Part shown: one piece after another, positions 46,434 to 53,897 of the stretch
Numbering within the stretch: position 1 is the first letter of the stretch
How the letters are laid out: each line of letters starts with the position of its first letter
NCBI RefSeq assembly: GCF_010233585.1
Contig: NZ_CP045997.1
Span: 6,347,545-6,411,544 of the forward strand
Reading direction: 5' to 3'
Source of the DNA: Spirosoma endbachense
Lineage (GTDB): Bacteria > Bacteroidota > Bacteroidia > Cytophagales > Spirosomataceae
Length of the DNA: 64,000 nt
Program-made: the position numbers and the translations under genes
The notes under the pieces: model-generated
The model's database searches: none
Told to the model about the DNA's origin: nothing
The model's input: only the letters and a program-made list of their open reading frames with translations

Positions 46434-47339
46434 ATGCAGACTACATTTATTGATATCGCGTCTATCTCGGATCTGCACAAACTCTATAGTTGCCCAAACC
46501 CGAAGCATCCGCTTGTTTCAGTTATTGATCTGAGAGAAATAAGCCGCGATAACATTCGTGAAGAAGAAACCTTTTACCGGCTGGGGTTCTATGCCGTGTA
46601 TTTGAAGCAACTGAAAGGCGTGATGCGCTATGGCAAATCGTATTATGACTTTGATGAAGGCACCCTGATGTTTACCGCACCGGGGCAGGCTATATCGACC
46701 ACGCGCCGGGTTCCCTACAACGAAGGCTGGGGTTTATTCTTTCATGCCGATCTGCTGTATCGAACCGAGCTCGGGAGAAAAATACACCAGTATTCATTTT
46801 TTCAGTACGACGCCAACGAAGCCCTGCACGTATCTGACGAGGAGAAAACCATCCTGCACGTCTGTGCCCAAAACATAAAGCGCGAATATTCGCAGAATCT
46901 CGACAAACATTCGCAGGGCCTCATGCTAAGTAACATCGAGTTACTGCTCAATTATTGTGATCGGTTTTACGACCGGCAATTTATCACCCGCGCCAAAGTA
47001 AGCCATGATATTGTTCAGCAATTTGAAACCGCACTGATCGACTATTTTTCGCAGAACTCACTGATCGAACAGGGCTTACCCGATGTAAAATATTTTGCCT
47101 CCCGGTTGAGTTTATCACCCAATTATTTGTCGGATCTGCTCAAAAGATATACTGGCAAAACAACCCAGGAACACATTCATCTGGCGTTGATTGACAAGGC
47201 AAAGTCCTTGTTATGGAGTTCTAATAAATCCATCAGCGAAATTGCTTACGAACTTGGTTTTGACCATCCGTCTCACTTTACGAAGGTATTCAAAACCAGA
47301 TTGGGTAAGTCACCGAAAGAATTCAGAAACCTGAATTAG
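46434..47339 (+). CDS. AraC-family transcriptional regulator
   Basis: A 301-residue cytoplasmic regulator. The N-terminal part (RYGKSYYDFDEGTLMFTAPG, then NEGWGLFFHADLLYRT) is a cupin-like ligand-binding domain. The C-terminal helix-turn-helix pair has YFASRLSLSPNYLSDLLKRY and ISEIAYELGFDHPSHFTKVF, then GKSPKEFR. I chose ATG 46434 (MQTTFIDI) over a start eight codons earlier that falls in the intergenic hairpin region. It lies downstream of the two SDR genes and may control them. Confidence 0.92.
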   Translation: MQTTFIDIASISDLHKLYSCPNPKHPLVSVIDLREISRDNIREEETFYRLGFYAVYLKQLKGVMRYGKSYYDFDEGTLMFTAPGQAISTTRRVPYNEGWGLFFHADLLYRTELGRKIHQYSFFQYDANEALHVSDEEKTILHVCAQNIKREYSQNLDKHSQGLMLSNIELLLNYCDRFYDRQFITRAKVSHDIVQQFETALIDYFSQNSLIEQGLPDVKYFASRLSLSPNYLSDLLKRYTGKTTQEHIHLALIDKAKSLLWSSNKSISEIAYELGFDHPSHFTKVFKTRLGKSPKEFRNLN

Positions 47340-47405
47340 CTAGTATTGCTCTTTCTGGCAAGGGTTATCGCTTGACGGAGAATAAAAGAAAAACGAGATG
47401 ATTAC

Positions 47406-47438
47406 AAACCTATAAGGTTTCAAAAACCTTATAGGTTT
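47406..47438. repeat. Perfect 15-bp double palindrome
   Basis: AAACCTATAAGGTTT at 47406-47420 and its complement at 47424-47438, separated by three bases. Each arm is itself nearly palindromic (AAACC..GGTTT). It lies between the AraC gene and a lipoprotein-like gene, with no T run. It looks like a genome-wide repeat element, not a unique terminator, though a hairpin of this strength could stop transcription. Confidence 0.75.
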
Positions 47439-47464
47439 AATTGGCCGAACACTAGATTCAATCG

Positions 47465-48040
47465 ATGAAACCCTTCGTACAACTGGTCTGTATCTGTTTA
47501 ATTACCCTTCTCGCTCTTGCTCAGGCCTGTACACCGGTTGATAAAGGGCCAAATACCAAAGTGGACAAAAAGGGAGGCTATAAAAATCTAAAACTAGATG
47601 CACCCTACGACTCGCTAAAAAAACTAGTTACACTCAATCAGACACTTGATGATCCGTGTACAGCGACAAAAAAATTTGAGATCACTACGGAGCCTTACAC
47701 GACCCTCAGTACGATTCGTTTAGACAAGGTGGAGGTTGAGTTTGTCCGTGATAGTTTATACCGGGTCATTTTGCATAAACGATACAGTTACCAGGTTGAC
47801 AGGGAACTCCATGAGACCTACCGGGCGCAATTTGGTCAGCCATCGGAAGAAAGAATGACGCTTGCAGGCACTAAATACACAACCTATAAATGGATTGGCG
47901 CCGAAGCCTATATTTACATCATACAGCGCGATCATGCTGACCTTGACATTGAATACGGCTCTTTCCAGGGGAGGGATCGTTCCATCGACGAAGCGGAAAA
48001 ATGCGCTCAGCGCAAACTCGAAAAAGGAGATAACATCTGA
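47465..48040 (+). CDS. Lipoprotein-like hypothetical protein
   Basis: A 191-residue protein with a lipoprotein-type signal (lipobox AQAC, Cys22) followed by a Gly/Lys linker and a beta-rich domain (YKNLKLDAPYDSLKKLVTLN, TYKWIGAEAYIYIIQRD). I recognise no family. A perfect repeat lies 26 bases upstream and a terminator begins 142 bases after its stop. Confidence 0.72.
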   Translation: MKPFVQLVCICLITLLALAQACTPVDKGPNTKVDKKGGYKNLKLDAPYDSLKKLVTLNQTLDDPCTATKKFEITTEPYTTLSTIRLDKVEVEFVRDSLYRVILHKRYSYQVDRELHETYRAQFGQPSEERMTLAGTKYTTYKWIGAEAYIYIIQRDHADLDIEYGSFQGRDRSIDEAEKCAQRKLEKGDNI

Positions 48041-48181
48041 CTAAGTCCTTGAAAAATAGGCATTAACTAATTTGCCAGTTCGCCAACGTATAAATCCGCC
48101 GGTCTGGAAGAAATATTCCCTTAGTTACTTTTTGAAAATAGCCGGTCTCAATTCCATTTGAACACTTCGATTGATCTAACG

Positions 48182-48214
48182 AAAGCCAGTTGGCCCTGCT
48201 AGCTGGCTTTTTTG
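48182..48214 (+). terminator. Hairpin terminator
   Basis: AAAGCCAG 48182-48189 pairs with CTGGCTTT 48203-48210, followed by TTTT. It ends the lipoprotein-like gene transcript. A similar AAAGCCAGC hairpin occurs at 53606. Confidence 0.75.
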
Positions 48215-48351
48215 TCATTACGCTTGTTTCAAATTTTCAGGACTAACTAGTCTTACTGGCCTGTTTTTTTTAGCGACCTGTTCTTGTTTTGTTTTTCTAC
48301 AAATAGATCTGTTCGTCGGTGTGTGGCGTTTACTTGATTATTTCTCATGAC

Positions 48352-48430
48352 CAGGACTTTCGCTTCGAGCCGTGCCACGGTTACTAATTACGTTTACTGA
48401 ACCGTGGCACGGCTCGAAGCGAAAGTCCTG
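48352..48430. repeat. REP-like palindrome, copy A
   Basis: A perfect 31-bp stem (48352-48382 with 48400-48430) and a 17-base loop. The arms read CAGGACTTTCGCTTCGAGCC and then GTGCCACGGTT. Copies B and C (55854 and 60742) share ACTTTCGCT-like ends and the GTGCCACGG core. Not associated with a gene; acts as a repeat family marker. Confidence 0.9.
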
Positions 48431-48851
48431 ATGACATAAGATTCATGTAAAACAATCCCCGAAATGGCCTGCCTGGAGACCTCCTAATTACTTGCTAGGA
48501 TATCACTTTTCCCGATACCGGCTAACCATCTGCCCGCTTCTAACATTAGACATTGGCTTCTTTATGATTAATTAATATACTACTAATAAAATAATGAATA
48601 TTTTTGTGTAAATTTTATAGATTTTTAAATGGATTTATATCTAAACAACAATGGTTTATGTGATTAATAACATTTTTTGGGTGATTTCATCCGCTTGGGT
48701 GGTGATTTCAGACGAAATTCCATAAAAATCATTGCAAGTCTACGGCTCATACCCCTATGTTTGAGCCCACAAAAAACCCCACGACAGTTTGGCGACCAGA
48801 CGCGGGGCTTTACTTCAGTTTAATAGTTCACCATTAAACCACCTACAAGTT
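48431..48851 (+). other. Upstream region of the candidate toxin gene
   Basis: 420 bases with no good open frame. The first 250 bases are strongly A+T-rich. A C/G-rich imperfect hairpin (AAACCCCACG ... CGCGGGGCTTT) lies at about 48773-48811, just before the ribosome-binding region of the gene at 48852. The longer open frame from 48789 overlaps this hairpin and its first 21 residues are not signal-like. Confidence 0.5.
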
Positions 48852-50867
48852 ATGAATACTTTTATCAAAAAGTATTATGTTCCTGTTTTACAGGTATTCC
48901 TCCTGACTATGGCCCTAGTGGCCTGGCCCAACACCGGATGGGCAGAGCGCCCTCCTTACCGAGACCGACTCTCCACAGACCGAGTTCGCTTCCTCCACAA
49001 ACCCAATCCACATCCCGTAAATACCGATCGGCCCGGTAAAAAGACCTTCGACTCTGACCCGATCCGATTTAGTCTCACAGTCAACAAACGACACGTCAAA
49101 CCGGGGGAAGTCGTCGATGTGGAAATCACAGCCCATTACCTGGCTATTCTATCCTCCCAGTTATTTGTTTTGCCGGGAGCGAATGCCTTCCGTTTAAAAC
49201 TGCTCCTGCCCGATGGTTTTGTGCAAACTGGAGGGGATTATACCGACTACATAGGCACCGAATTGTCGTCGGCCAATCCCACAATCACCTACAAACTCAA
49301 AGGCTATTTTGCCAGGGCTAGTAGTCGAGTTGAATTTCGGCTCTTGCGCGGGTCAGCTCAAGCGAATGAATCCACCCTGTTTGTCGAGAAAACGCGGTTA
49401 GTGCTGGAGGTCGATGGGAGCCAAGCCGCTCGCCAGGCAGGGGATTATGCCAACTTATCTGTCGATTGCGGGGGAAATACCCTGACTGTGAGTGCCCAGC
49501 TCACCACCAGTACTAATAACCGGGTCAGTATCCTCATTTTCAAGGATAATGCCATTGTCAATAATCTCAATGATTTGGTGGGCCCATCAATCAATCAAAC
49601 CGTCTCGATGAGTGGCAGCGGTTCGTATTATGCCAAAGTGCGAGAGGTCAATAACGATGGCAATGAAATCAACTCCTCGGTCGTTTCGGCGAACTGTTTT
49701 GGAGGTGGTACGCCCAATCCACCCACCAATCCCAACCCGCCCACCAGTGGGTGTAATTTTAGCCAGGGGCAGCACCTGGTCACCACCAGTTGGGGGGAAG
49801 CCATCTATGCCCATCAAGCCAATGGCTACTGGTTTGCCGCCTATCAGGATGGCTCAAATTTCAAACCCCGGCATTGGCTGGAAGCCATCAGTTACGGGCA
49901 AGCCAGCTGCTTTGCCGAAGAGGATCCCAGAAACGGTACGCCTTCCAACCCCAATCCACCGACGAATCCAACCCCACCTACTAGTGGCTGTAACTACAGT
50001 GCAGGCCAATTTTTATTAAACTTCTATGGGGAGGCCATCTATGCCCATCAAGCCAATGGGTATTGGTATGCTGCTTATCAGGATGGTTCCAACTTTAAGC
50101 CTCGTCACTGGCTGGTGGCCGCTGGCTTCGATGCCAATCAAAGCAATTGCTTCGCCGAAGAGGATCCTCGGAATGGTGGAGCACGCCCACAATATGACCT
50201 AGATGAAGTAACTGTAACCGCTTTCCGGGATTACAATGGGGATGCATTTGCTCAAATTTATACACTCTATGTAGGAAATGATTACCGGGCCACGAGTAAC
50301 CCTGCCTTTGGGTACAGTGAAGAATATTCGGGGCTAAATGCCAGCGATTTACCTGCCATTTTAGAGGCTTTACTCACTCGACTGAATCTAGAATTACGAA
50401 ACCAGGGCTTAGAATCTTTCAATGATGCAGAAATGGCTATTCTGAGGACACTCTCGGTAAGACAAGTATTTAATATATACACGTCCATTGTGTCGGCCAA
50501 TAACTTAGCCAACGTTGCCTTAAACAATCAGTTTAAAGGCGAAGCCATCGATAATGGCTATAGCAATGCATTTAGACATTTCTATTTTGCCTTTGGAATA
50601 GCTAGGGCAACGGATGCCAATATCGCAGCACGATTTGTCGCGGCTCATGAAAGCACTCAAGGAAACGGGTTATCCACCCAGATGGATACCAATAATAATG
50701 AATACGCCCTCTACATTTATAGAAATAATTTAGCCGGCACGAATTATGTTAGTTTCAATTTTCTATTAGGACTGGCGCAGAATGGACAACTCTGGACAAT
50801 CCAGAATGGTGTATTAGGCAAATTCCCCTACATAATACCCGGAGGGCCTCGAACCCCTCAGAATTAG
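48852..50867 (+). CDS. Sec-exported multidomain protein ending in a DUF6973-like domain (candidate toxin)
   Basis: A 671-residue protein. Residues 1-30 form a long signal peptide (ending PNTGWA). A beta-sandwich domain runs to about 190, then a second Ig-like unit (LSVDCGGNTLTVSAQL) ends near 280. Proline/Asn linkers (NPPTNPNPPTSG) join two near-identical 64-residue modules. The last 220 residues end in NAFRHFYFAFGIARATDANI, AAHES and TQMDTNNNEYALYIY, which follow the (D/N)AFRH, AHE and MDxxNN spacing I associate with DUF6973, a domain seen at the C-termini of polymorphic toxins. Function is inferred. The next gene could be its immunity protein. I chose ATG 48852 for the signal peptide. Confidence 0.72.
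   Translation: MNTFIKKYYVPVLQVFLLTMALVAWPNTGWAERPPYRDRLSTDRVRFLHKPNPHPVNTDRPGKKTFDSDPIRFSLTVNKRHVKPGEVVDVEITAHYLAILSSQLFVLPGANAFRLKLLLPDGFVQTGGDYTDYIGTELSSANPTITYKLKGYFARASSRVEFRLLRGSAQANESTLFVEKTRLVLEVDGSQAARQAGDYANLSVDCGGNTLTVSAQLTTSTNNRVSILIFKDNAIVNNLNDLVGPSINQTVSMSGSGSYYAKVREVNNDGNEINSSVVSANCFGGGTPNPPTNPNPPTSGCNFSQGQHLVTTSWGEAIYAHQANGYWFAAYQDGSNFKPRHWLEAISYGQASCFAEEDPRNGTPSNPNPPTNPTPPTSGCNYSAGQFLLNFYGEAIYAHQANGYWYAAYQDGSNFKPRHWLVAAGFDANQSNCFAEEDPRNGGARPQYDLDEVTVTAFRDYNGDAFAQIYTLYVGNDYRATSNPAFGYSEEYSGLNASDLPAILEALLTRLNLELRNQGLESFNDAEMAILRTLSVRQVFNIYTSIVSANNLANVALNNQFKGEAIDNGYSNAFRHFYFAFGIARATDANIAARFVAAHESTQGNGLSTQMDTNNNEYALYIYRNNLAGTNYVSFNFLLGLAQNGQLWTIQNGVLGKFPYIIPGGPRTPQN
49746..50177 (+). 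repeat. Two tandem 64-residue modules in the candidate toxin
   Basis: Modules at 49746-49937 and 49983-50177 share most residues. Each starts SGC, contains GEAIYAHQANGYW-AAYQDGSN (aromatic-rich) and ends CFAEEDPRNG. Each holds exactly two cysteines, suggesting one disulfide per module outside the cell. The linkers between are Pro/Asn-rich. Confidence 0.9.
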
Positions 50868-50896
50868 GGAGCTATAACTAAAAAATTAAACGATTT

Positions 50897-50946
50897 TCTA
50901 TTCTGCAATCGCTTCGGATGAACTTTGCAGAATAGAAGTTTTTCTA
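50897..50946 (+). terminator. Hairpin terminator between the candidate toxin and the next gene
   Basis: TCTATTCTGCAA 50897-50908 pairs perfectly with 50925-50936 (16-base loop), then AGTTTTTC. It would limit read-through from the toxin gene into the small gene at 50953. Confidence 0.75.
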
Positions 50947-50952
50947 TTTCTT

Positions 50953-51366
50953 GTGAGAACGTTCGTATACCCTGCCCTAGGAATCGCTGCTGTATTGCTC
51001 ATTTTTTTCTATTCATTACAGATTAGGAAAGGAAATCTACAAGCGAATTACGTGATAGAAAAAGCAGACAAGGACACCTGTTTTCAGTTTAGGCGCTATA
51101 GCGTACCGATCAGTAGATGGCTCTATGAAAACTCGTCCGATATAGCGTTACCGTTTAAAATTAGGGTAGTAGGTACTTGCGCCGACACGACGCAGCTTTA
51201 TGTTGGGTATATGGGTCATCCAGAAGCCAGAACCCGGTTTATTCTCCCTAAAGGGAAAATTGATACGACATTTATTGGCGATTGGTATAGCAACCGGGCA
51301 GAAATAGGCTTCTTACACAAAAACTCGAGAAGGGGTCAATTAAAAATACAGTACCAATTGAATTGA
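50953..51366 (+). CDS. Small membrane-anchored protein (candidate immunity)
   Basis: A 137-residue protein starting at GTG 50953 with one membrane helix (about 4-21, YPALGIAAVLLIFFYSL). The C-terminal 115 residues, predicted periplasmic, are beta-rich (FKIRVVGTCADTTQLYVGY, RFILPKGKIDTTFIGDWYS). I do not recognise the family. It follows the exported candidate toxin after a terminator. A membrane-anchored, periplasm-facing partner is where an antagonist of a Sec-exported toxin would be expected, but this is inference. Confidence 0.6.
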   Translation: MRTFVYPALGIAAVLLIFFYSLQIRKGNLQANYVIEKADKDTCFQFRRYSVPISRWLYENSSDIALPFKIRVVGTCADTTQLYVGYMGHPEARTRFILPKGKIDTTFIGDWYSNRAEIGFLHKNSRRGQLKIQYQLN

Positions 51367-51395
51367 AGTGTTTTCCTAACTTTTTGGCTAATCCA

Positions 51396-52076
51396 ATGAA
51401 GATCAAGTGCCTATTCATTTCACTCATGTATTTTTTCACAGTAGGGGTGAGTGCACAATCCTTACTAGAAGAGGGCATCATTTACTATAAGTCTGATTCA
51501 ATAATTAATCCGGCAAATTCAAGTTGTACTCCGCTCCTACGAGAAATTAGAATCTATAAGAAGGGGAATTTGTATCGAGCCGAATTCATCAAAAAGGATG
51601 AAAAAGATACTCGTTTATCCGAAATGGAAGTCCAACTCATCAATCGAGAAGGCAAATATCTATTCAAAGCCGTTCACCCCTTCATGGATAAGATGGCTCT
51701 ATTTATAACGCTTGAGGATGAGAAACAACGACAAGCAGAACGTTCGATAGAAGGTCACCTTAAAACCTATAAACTACGTTCAATTAAAAAAGAGGAAAGC
51801 CTACTGGCTATCCCCGTAAAGCGTGCCGGTCTAGCGAATGTAATTGATACGATGGATTTGGATGTATTAATAGCGGATAAGATAGCGATTGGCTTTGGTC
51901 TATTTTTTGAAGAATATCGAAAAATAGCGGGTACTCCTCTACGCTTTTATGACAAGGAAAGTGATTGCTTCATTCGCTATACCGCCACTCATATTGACCT
52001 AAAGCAATTACCAGCTTCCCTGTTTGAAATGGACTCAGAGTATAAAATAATTACGCTTGATCAAGTAACTAAGTAA
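51396..52076 (+). CDS. Exported hypothetical protein (candidate immunity or accessory)
   Basis: A 226-residue protein with a signal peptide to about residue 21 (FFTVGVSAQ). The mature part is beta-rich with a repeating KxGNLYRAEFIKKDEKDTR-type pattern, loosely like GLPGLI or DUF4412 proteins, which I would not assert. The frame also runs back to 51363, but the signal peptide begins at ATG 51396. It starts 30 bases after the preceding small gene, so the two are probably cotranscribed. It lies between the intact toxin-like gene and the truncated one. Confidence 0.6.
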   Translation: MKIKCLFISLMYFFTVGVSAQSLLEEGIIYYKSDSIINPANSSCTPLLREIRIYKKGNLYRAEFIKKDEKDTRLSEMEVQLINREGKYLFKAVHPFMDKMALFITLEDEKQRQAERSIEGHLKTYKLRSIKKEESLLAIPVKRAGLANVIDTMDLDVLIADKIAIGFGLFFEEYRKIAGTPLRFYDKESDCFIRYTATHIDLKQLPASLFEMDSEYKIITLDQVTK

Positions 52077-52274
52077 ATGGATCTTATTAAGCTTTGGGGT
52101 CTTTTACTGCTAGGCTTACAAGTTGGGTAGTTGCGCTATTTCGTACCGAAATAGTGGATCGTGGAATCCGCCACTTGAGACCTGTAGCTTATTAAAATAC
52201 AACTAAGCAAATAGCCTAAAAATCACATTTAATTACGTCTCTATAAAGTATATCCTCCTAGGACTTGTTGACAA

Positions 52275-53144
52275 TTGGGTAAATACAAATCCAGTTTGGA
52301 ACTTTATTCATGCGTCGCTCCCAATGGGGACGGGTATACCTATATAGATATTTATGTCGCCAACATTTTTGGCCAATATACCAAAGCAGCCACCATTAAA
52401 GCCAACCAGGTGTCACGTCCTGATGTACAGGGGGCGCATGGGAATAATGTTCCCCTGGATTGTGGTTTTATGTGGGAGATTCCGACTCAGTATCGAACAG
52501 GTCACCCGCTGACCATCGCGGTCATGCCGGTCAATAATCCCAATGCGATGGGTACTCGGACGACATCAGGGGACTGTAGTAACCCGACTCCCACAAATCC
52601 AGGAGGGCCAACCGATCCCCCTATAATTCCATTGACAATTTCCCCTTACGCGTTTGTCGATATTTCCGAGAGAGTTGAAATGAGTGAAGAAGATTGGTTC
52701 GACTGGGATTCCCTACCGTGTCGATTCAATTATAATGGCATGCAAGATTTAACGAAGTCTGAATTATTCATGGAAATATTGACAGACAAAACAATGGATC
52801 AATTAGGCATTACAGAAGCAGTAGGGGCGATCTCTCTATTAACTGGTGCCAGGATTATTTCGACAAGAGCAAAATTCCAGGGTGCTACACCTGGAACATC
52901 AATAGCTTCTAAATATTTATCAAACCTTATTCCCGGCACATCTCCCATGCGCTTACCAACGCTTACGGGATGGCCTGGTGTAGGCGCAGGTCTCAGATTA
53001 CAAATGACCAGAAACGTAGGGAGATTTATTGGTCGCACCATACCCTTATTAGGTTGGGGAATTCTTGCTTATGATTTATACCGAATTTTAGAGAAAACTT
53101 CTGAAGAATACCAAAATGTGATAAATTCCCAACCCTGTTCGTAA
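52275..53144 (+). CDS. 5'-truncated exported protein with hydrophobic C-terminus (orphan cassette)
   Basis: A 289-residue frame from TTG 52275 (the frame has a stop six bases upstream). No signal peptide. It opens inside a beta-sandwich (DGYTYIDIYVANIFGQYTKA, GFMWEIPTQYRTGHPLTIAV), then a Pro/Asn/Gly linker (NPTPTNPGGPTDPP). The C-terminal 150 residues end with GRFIGRTIPLLGWGILAYDL, a glycine-rich hydrophobic segment typical of C-termini of polymorphic toxins that insert in membranes. The beta-sandwich plus linker resembles the intact neighbour's plan, but the N-terminus is missing. I read it as a displaced toxin C-terminus. Whether it is translated is unknown. Confidence 0.65.
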   Translation: MGKYKSSLELYSCVAPNGDGYTYIDIYVANIFGQYTKAATIKANQVSRPDVQGAHGNNVPLDCGFMWEIPTQYRTGHPLTIAVMPVNNPNAMGTRTTSGDCSNPTPTNPGGPTDPPIIPLTISPYAFVDISERVEMSEEDWFDWDSLPCRFNYNGMQDLTKSELFMEILTDKTMDQLGITEAVGAISLLTGARIISTRAKFQGATPGTSIASKYLSNLIPGTSPMRLPTLTGWPGVGAGLRLQMTRNVGRFIGRTIPLLGWGILAYDLYRILEKTSEEYQNVINSQPCS

Positions 53145-53173
53145 TTATTTGCAAGCTAAAAATCCAAGATTTT

Positions 53174-53497
53174 ATGAACTCTGACATTGAACGAGAGTTA
53201 CTAGCATTTATTAATCAGGAGCTAGGGACTAAGTTTACCTCTTTGGAAAACGATGCAGAAGTCGAAAAACGTTTAAGGATAGGAGGTGATGATACCCTGG
53301 ATTTTATTCTTGCGTTTTCGAAGCGATTTGACATCGATATTTCAGAATTTGAACCGGCGAATTACTTTGCGGGAGAAGGACTAATGTTAGACTTCATAGG
53401 GCTTTTTAAGCGATTGAAAGGGGAAAAAATCCCCAAGTTAATCCCGTTGACATTTGGCGATTTAAAAAAAGCAATGCTAACGAAGAAATTGGTTTAA
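53174..53497 (+). CDS. DUF1493-like small protein (candidate immunity)
   Basis: A 107-residue soluble protein with no signal peptide. RIGGDDTLDFILAFSKRFDI, then FEPANYFAGEG and PLTFGDLKKAM fit the DUF1493 family, small acyl-carrier-like helical proteins of unknown role found in many bacteria. It starts 30 bases after the truncated gene, so it probably pairs with it. As the partner of a membrane-active domain in the cytoplasm, an immunity role is plausible but not shown. Confidence 0.65.
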   Translation: MNSDIERELLAFINQELGTKFTSLENDAEVEKRLRIGGDDTLDFILAFSKRFDIDISEFEPANYFAGEGLMLDFIGLFKRLKGEKIPKLIPLTFGDLKKAMLTKKLV

Positions 53498-53605
53498 ATG
53501 GCTCAATAGTTTAACCATTGTCAGTTAGTTTGCCGTCCTGGAGGTTAGACCACTGCCATTCGATCATACTGATTTGTAGGTGAGAAAACCATCATCTACA
53601 CTAAA

Positions 53606-53637
53606 GAAAGCCAGCTGATTTTGATCGGCTGGCTTTC
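53606..53637 (+). terminator. Hairpin terminator
   Basis: GAAAGCCAGC 53606-53615 pairs with GCTGGCTTTC 53628-53637, loop of 12. It ends the DUF1493-like transcript; the sequence resembles the hairpin at 48182 that bounds the left side of the locus. Confidence 0.7.
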
Positions 53638-53718
53638 AATACTATTGAGAGAGAATAAACACACATAGCAGTGACAAATTTTAGATACTCTTTTACTCTA
53701 CTAGGAGTGAACATAATA

Positions 53719-53790
53719 GCCATTGCTCAGCGCCCGCGCAGGCGCTTTATATGTTATTGATAATCAATTGATTATCCTGGCTACTGTTCC
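53719..53790 (-). pseudogene. Relic of a LytS-type kinase gene
   Basis: The plus-strand stretch containing GCTCAGCGCCCGCGCAGG and then AATCAATTGATTATCCTGG aligns with 54870-54945 inside the intact kinase gene (GCTCAGCCCCCGCGTAGA and AATCAATTGGTTATCCTGA). On the minus strand it reads DNQLIINNI then a stop, where the kinase reads DNQLIVKNNIQ. The copy is short, gapped and lacks a frame, so it is a decayed piece of a related kinase gene in the same orientation as the intact one. Confidence 0.65.
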
Positions 53791-53853
53791 AGCAACTGCC
53801 TTGGCCGCTTCGGGGGCTATCTTGATTAGTGTAGCTTTACAATAAAATTTAAC

Positions 53854-53891
53854 GGACTAGGCGCTACAAAGTTTTTGCGCCTAGTCCTTTT
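53854..53891 (+). terminator. 11-bp hairpin directly before the next gene
   Basis: GGACTAGGCGC 53854-53864 pairs perfectly with 53877-53887 and is followed by TTTT, ending seven bases before ATG 53898. A terminator so close to a start may act as an attenuator or translational control. Confidence 0.65.
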
Positions 53892-53897
53892 AAAAAC

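Noticed and set aside
52275..53144. Phage tail or holin gene
   Set aside because: The hydrophobic end suggested a holin, but the beta-sandwich and linker ahead of it and the absence of any phage gene argue against this.
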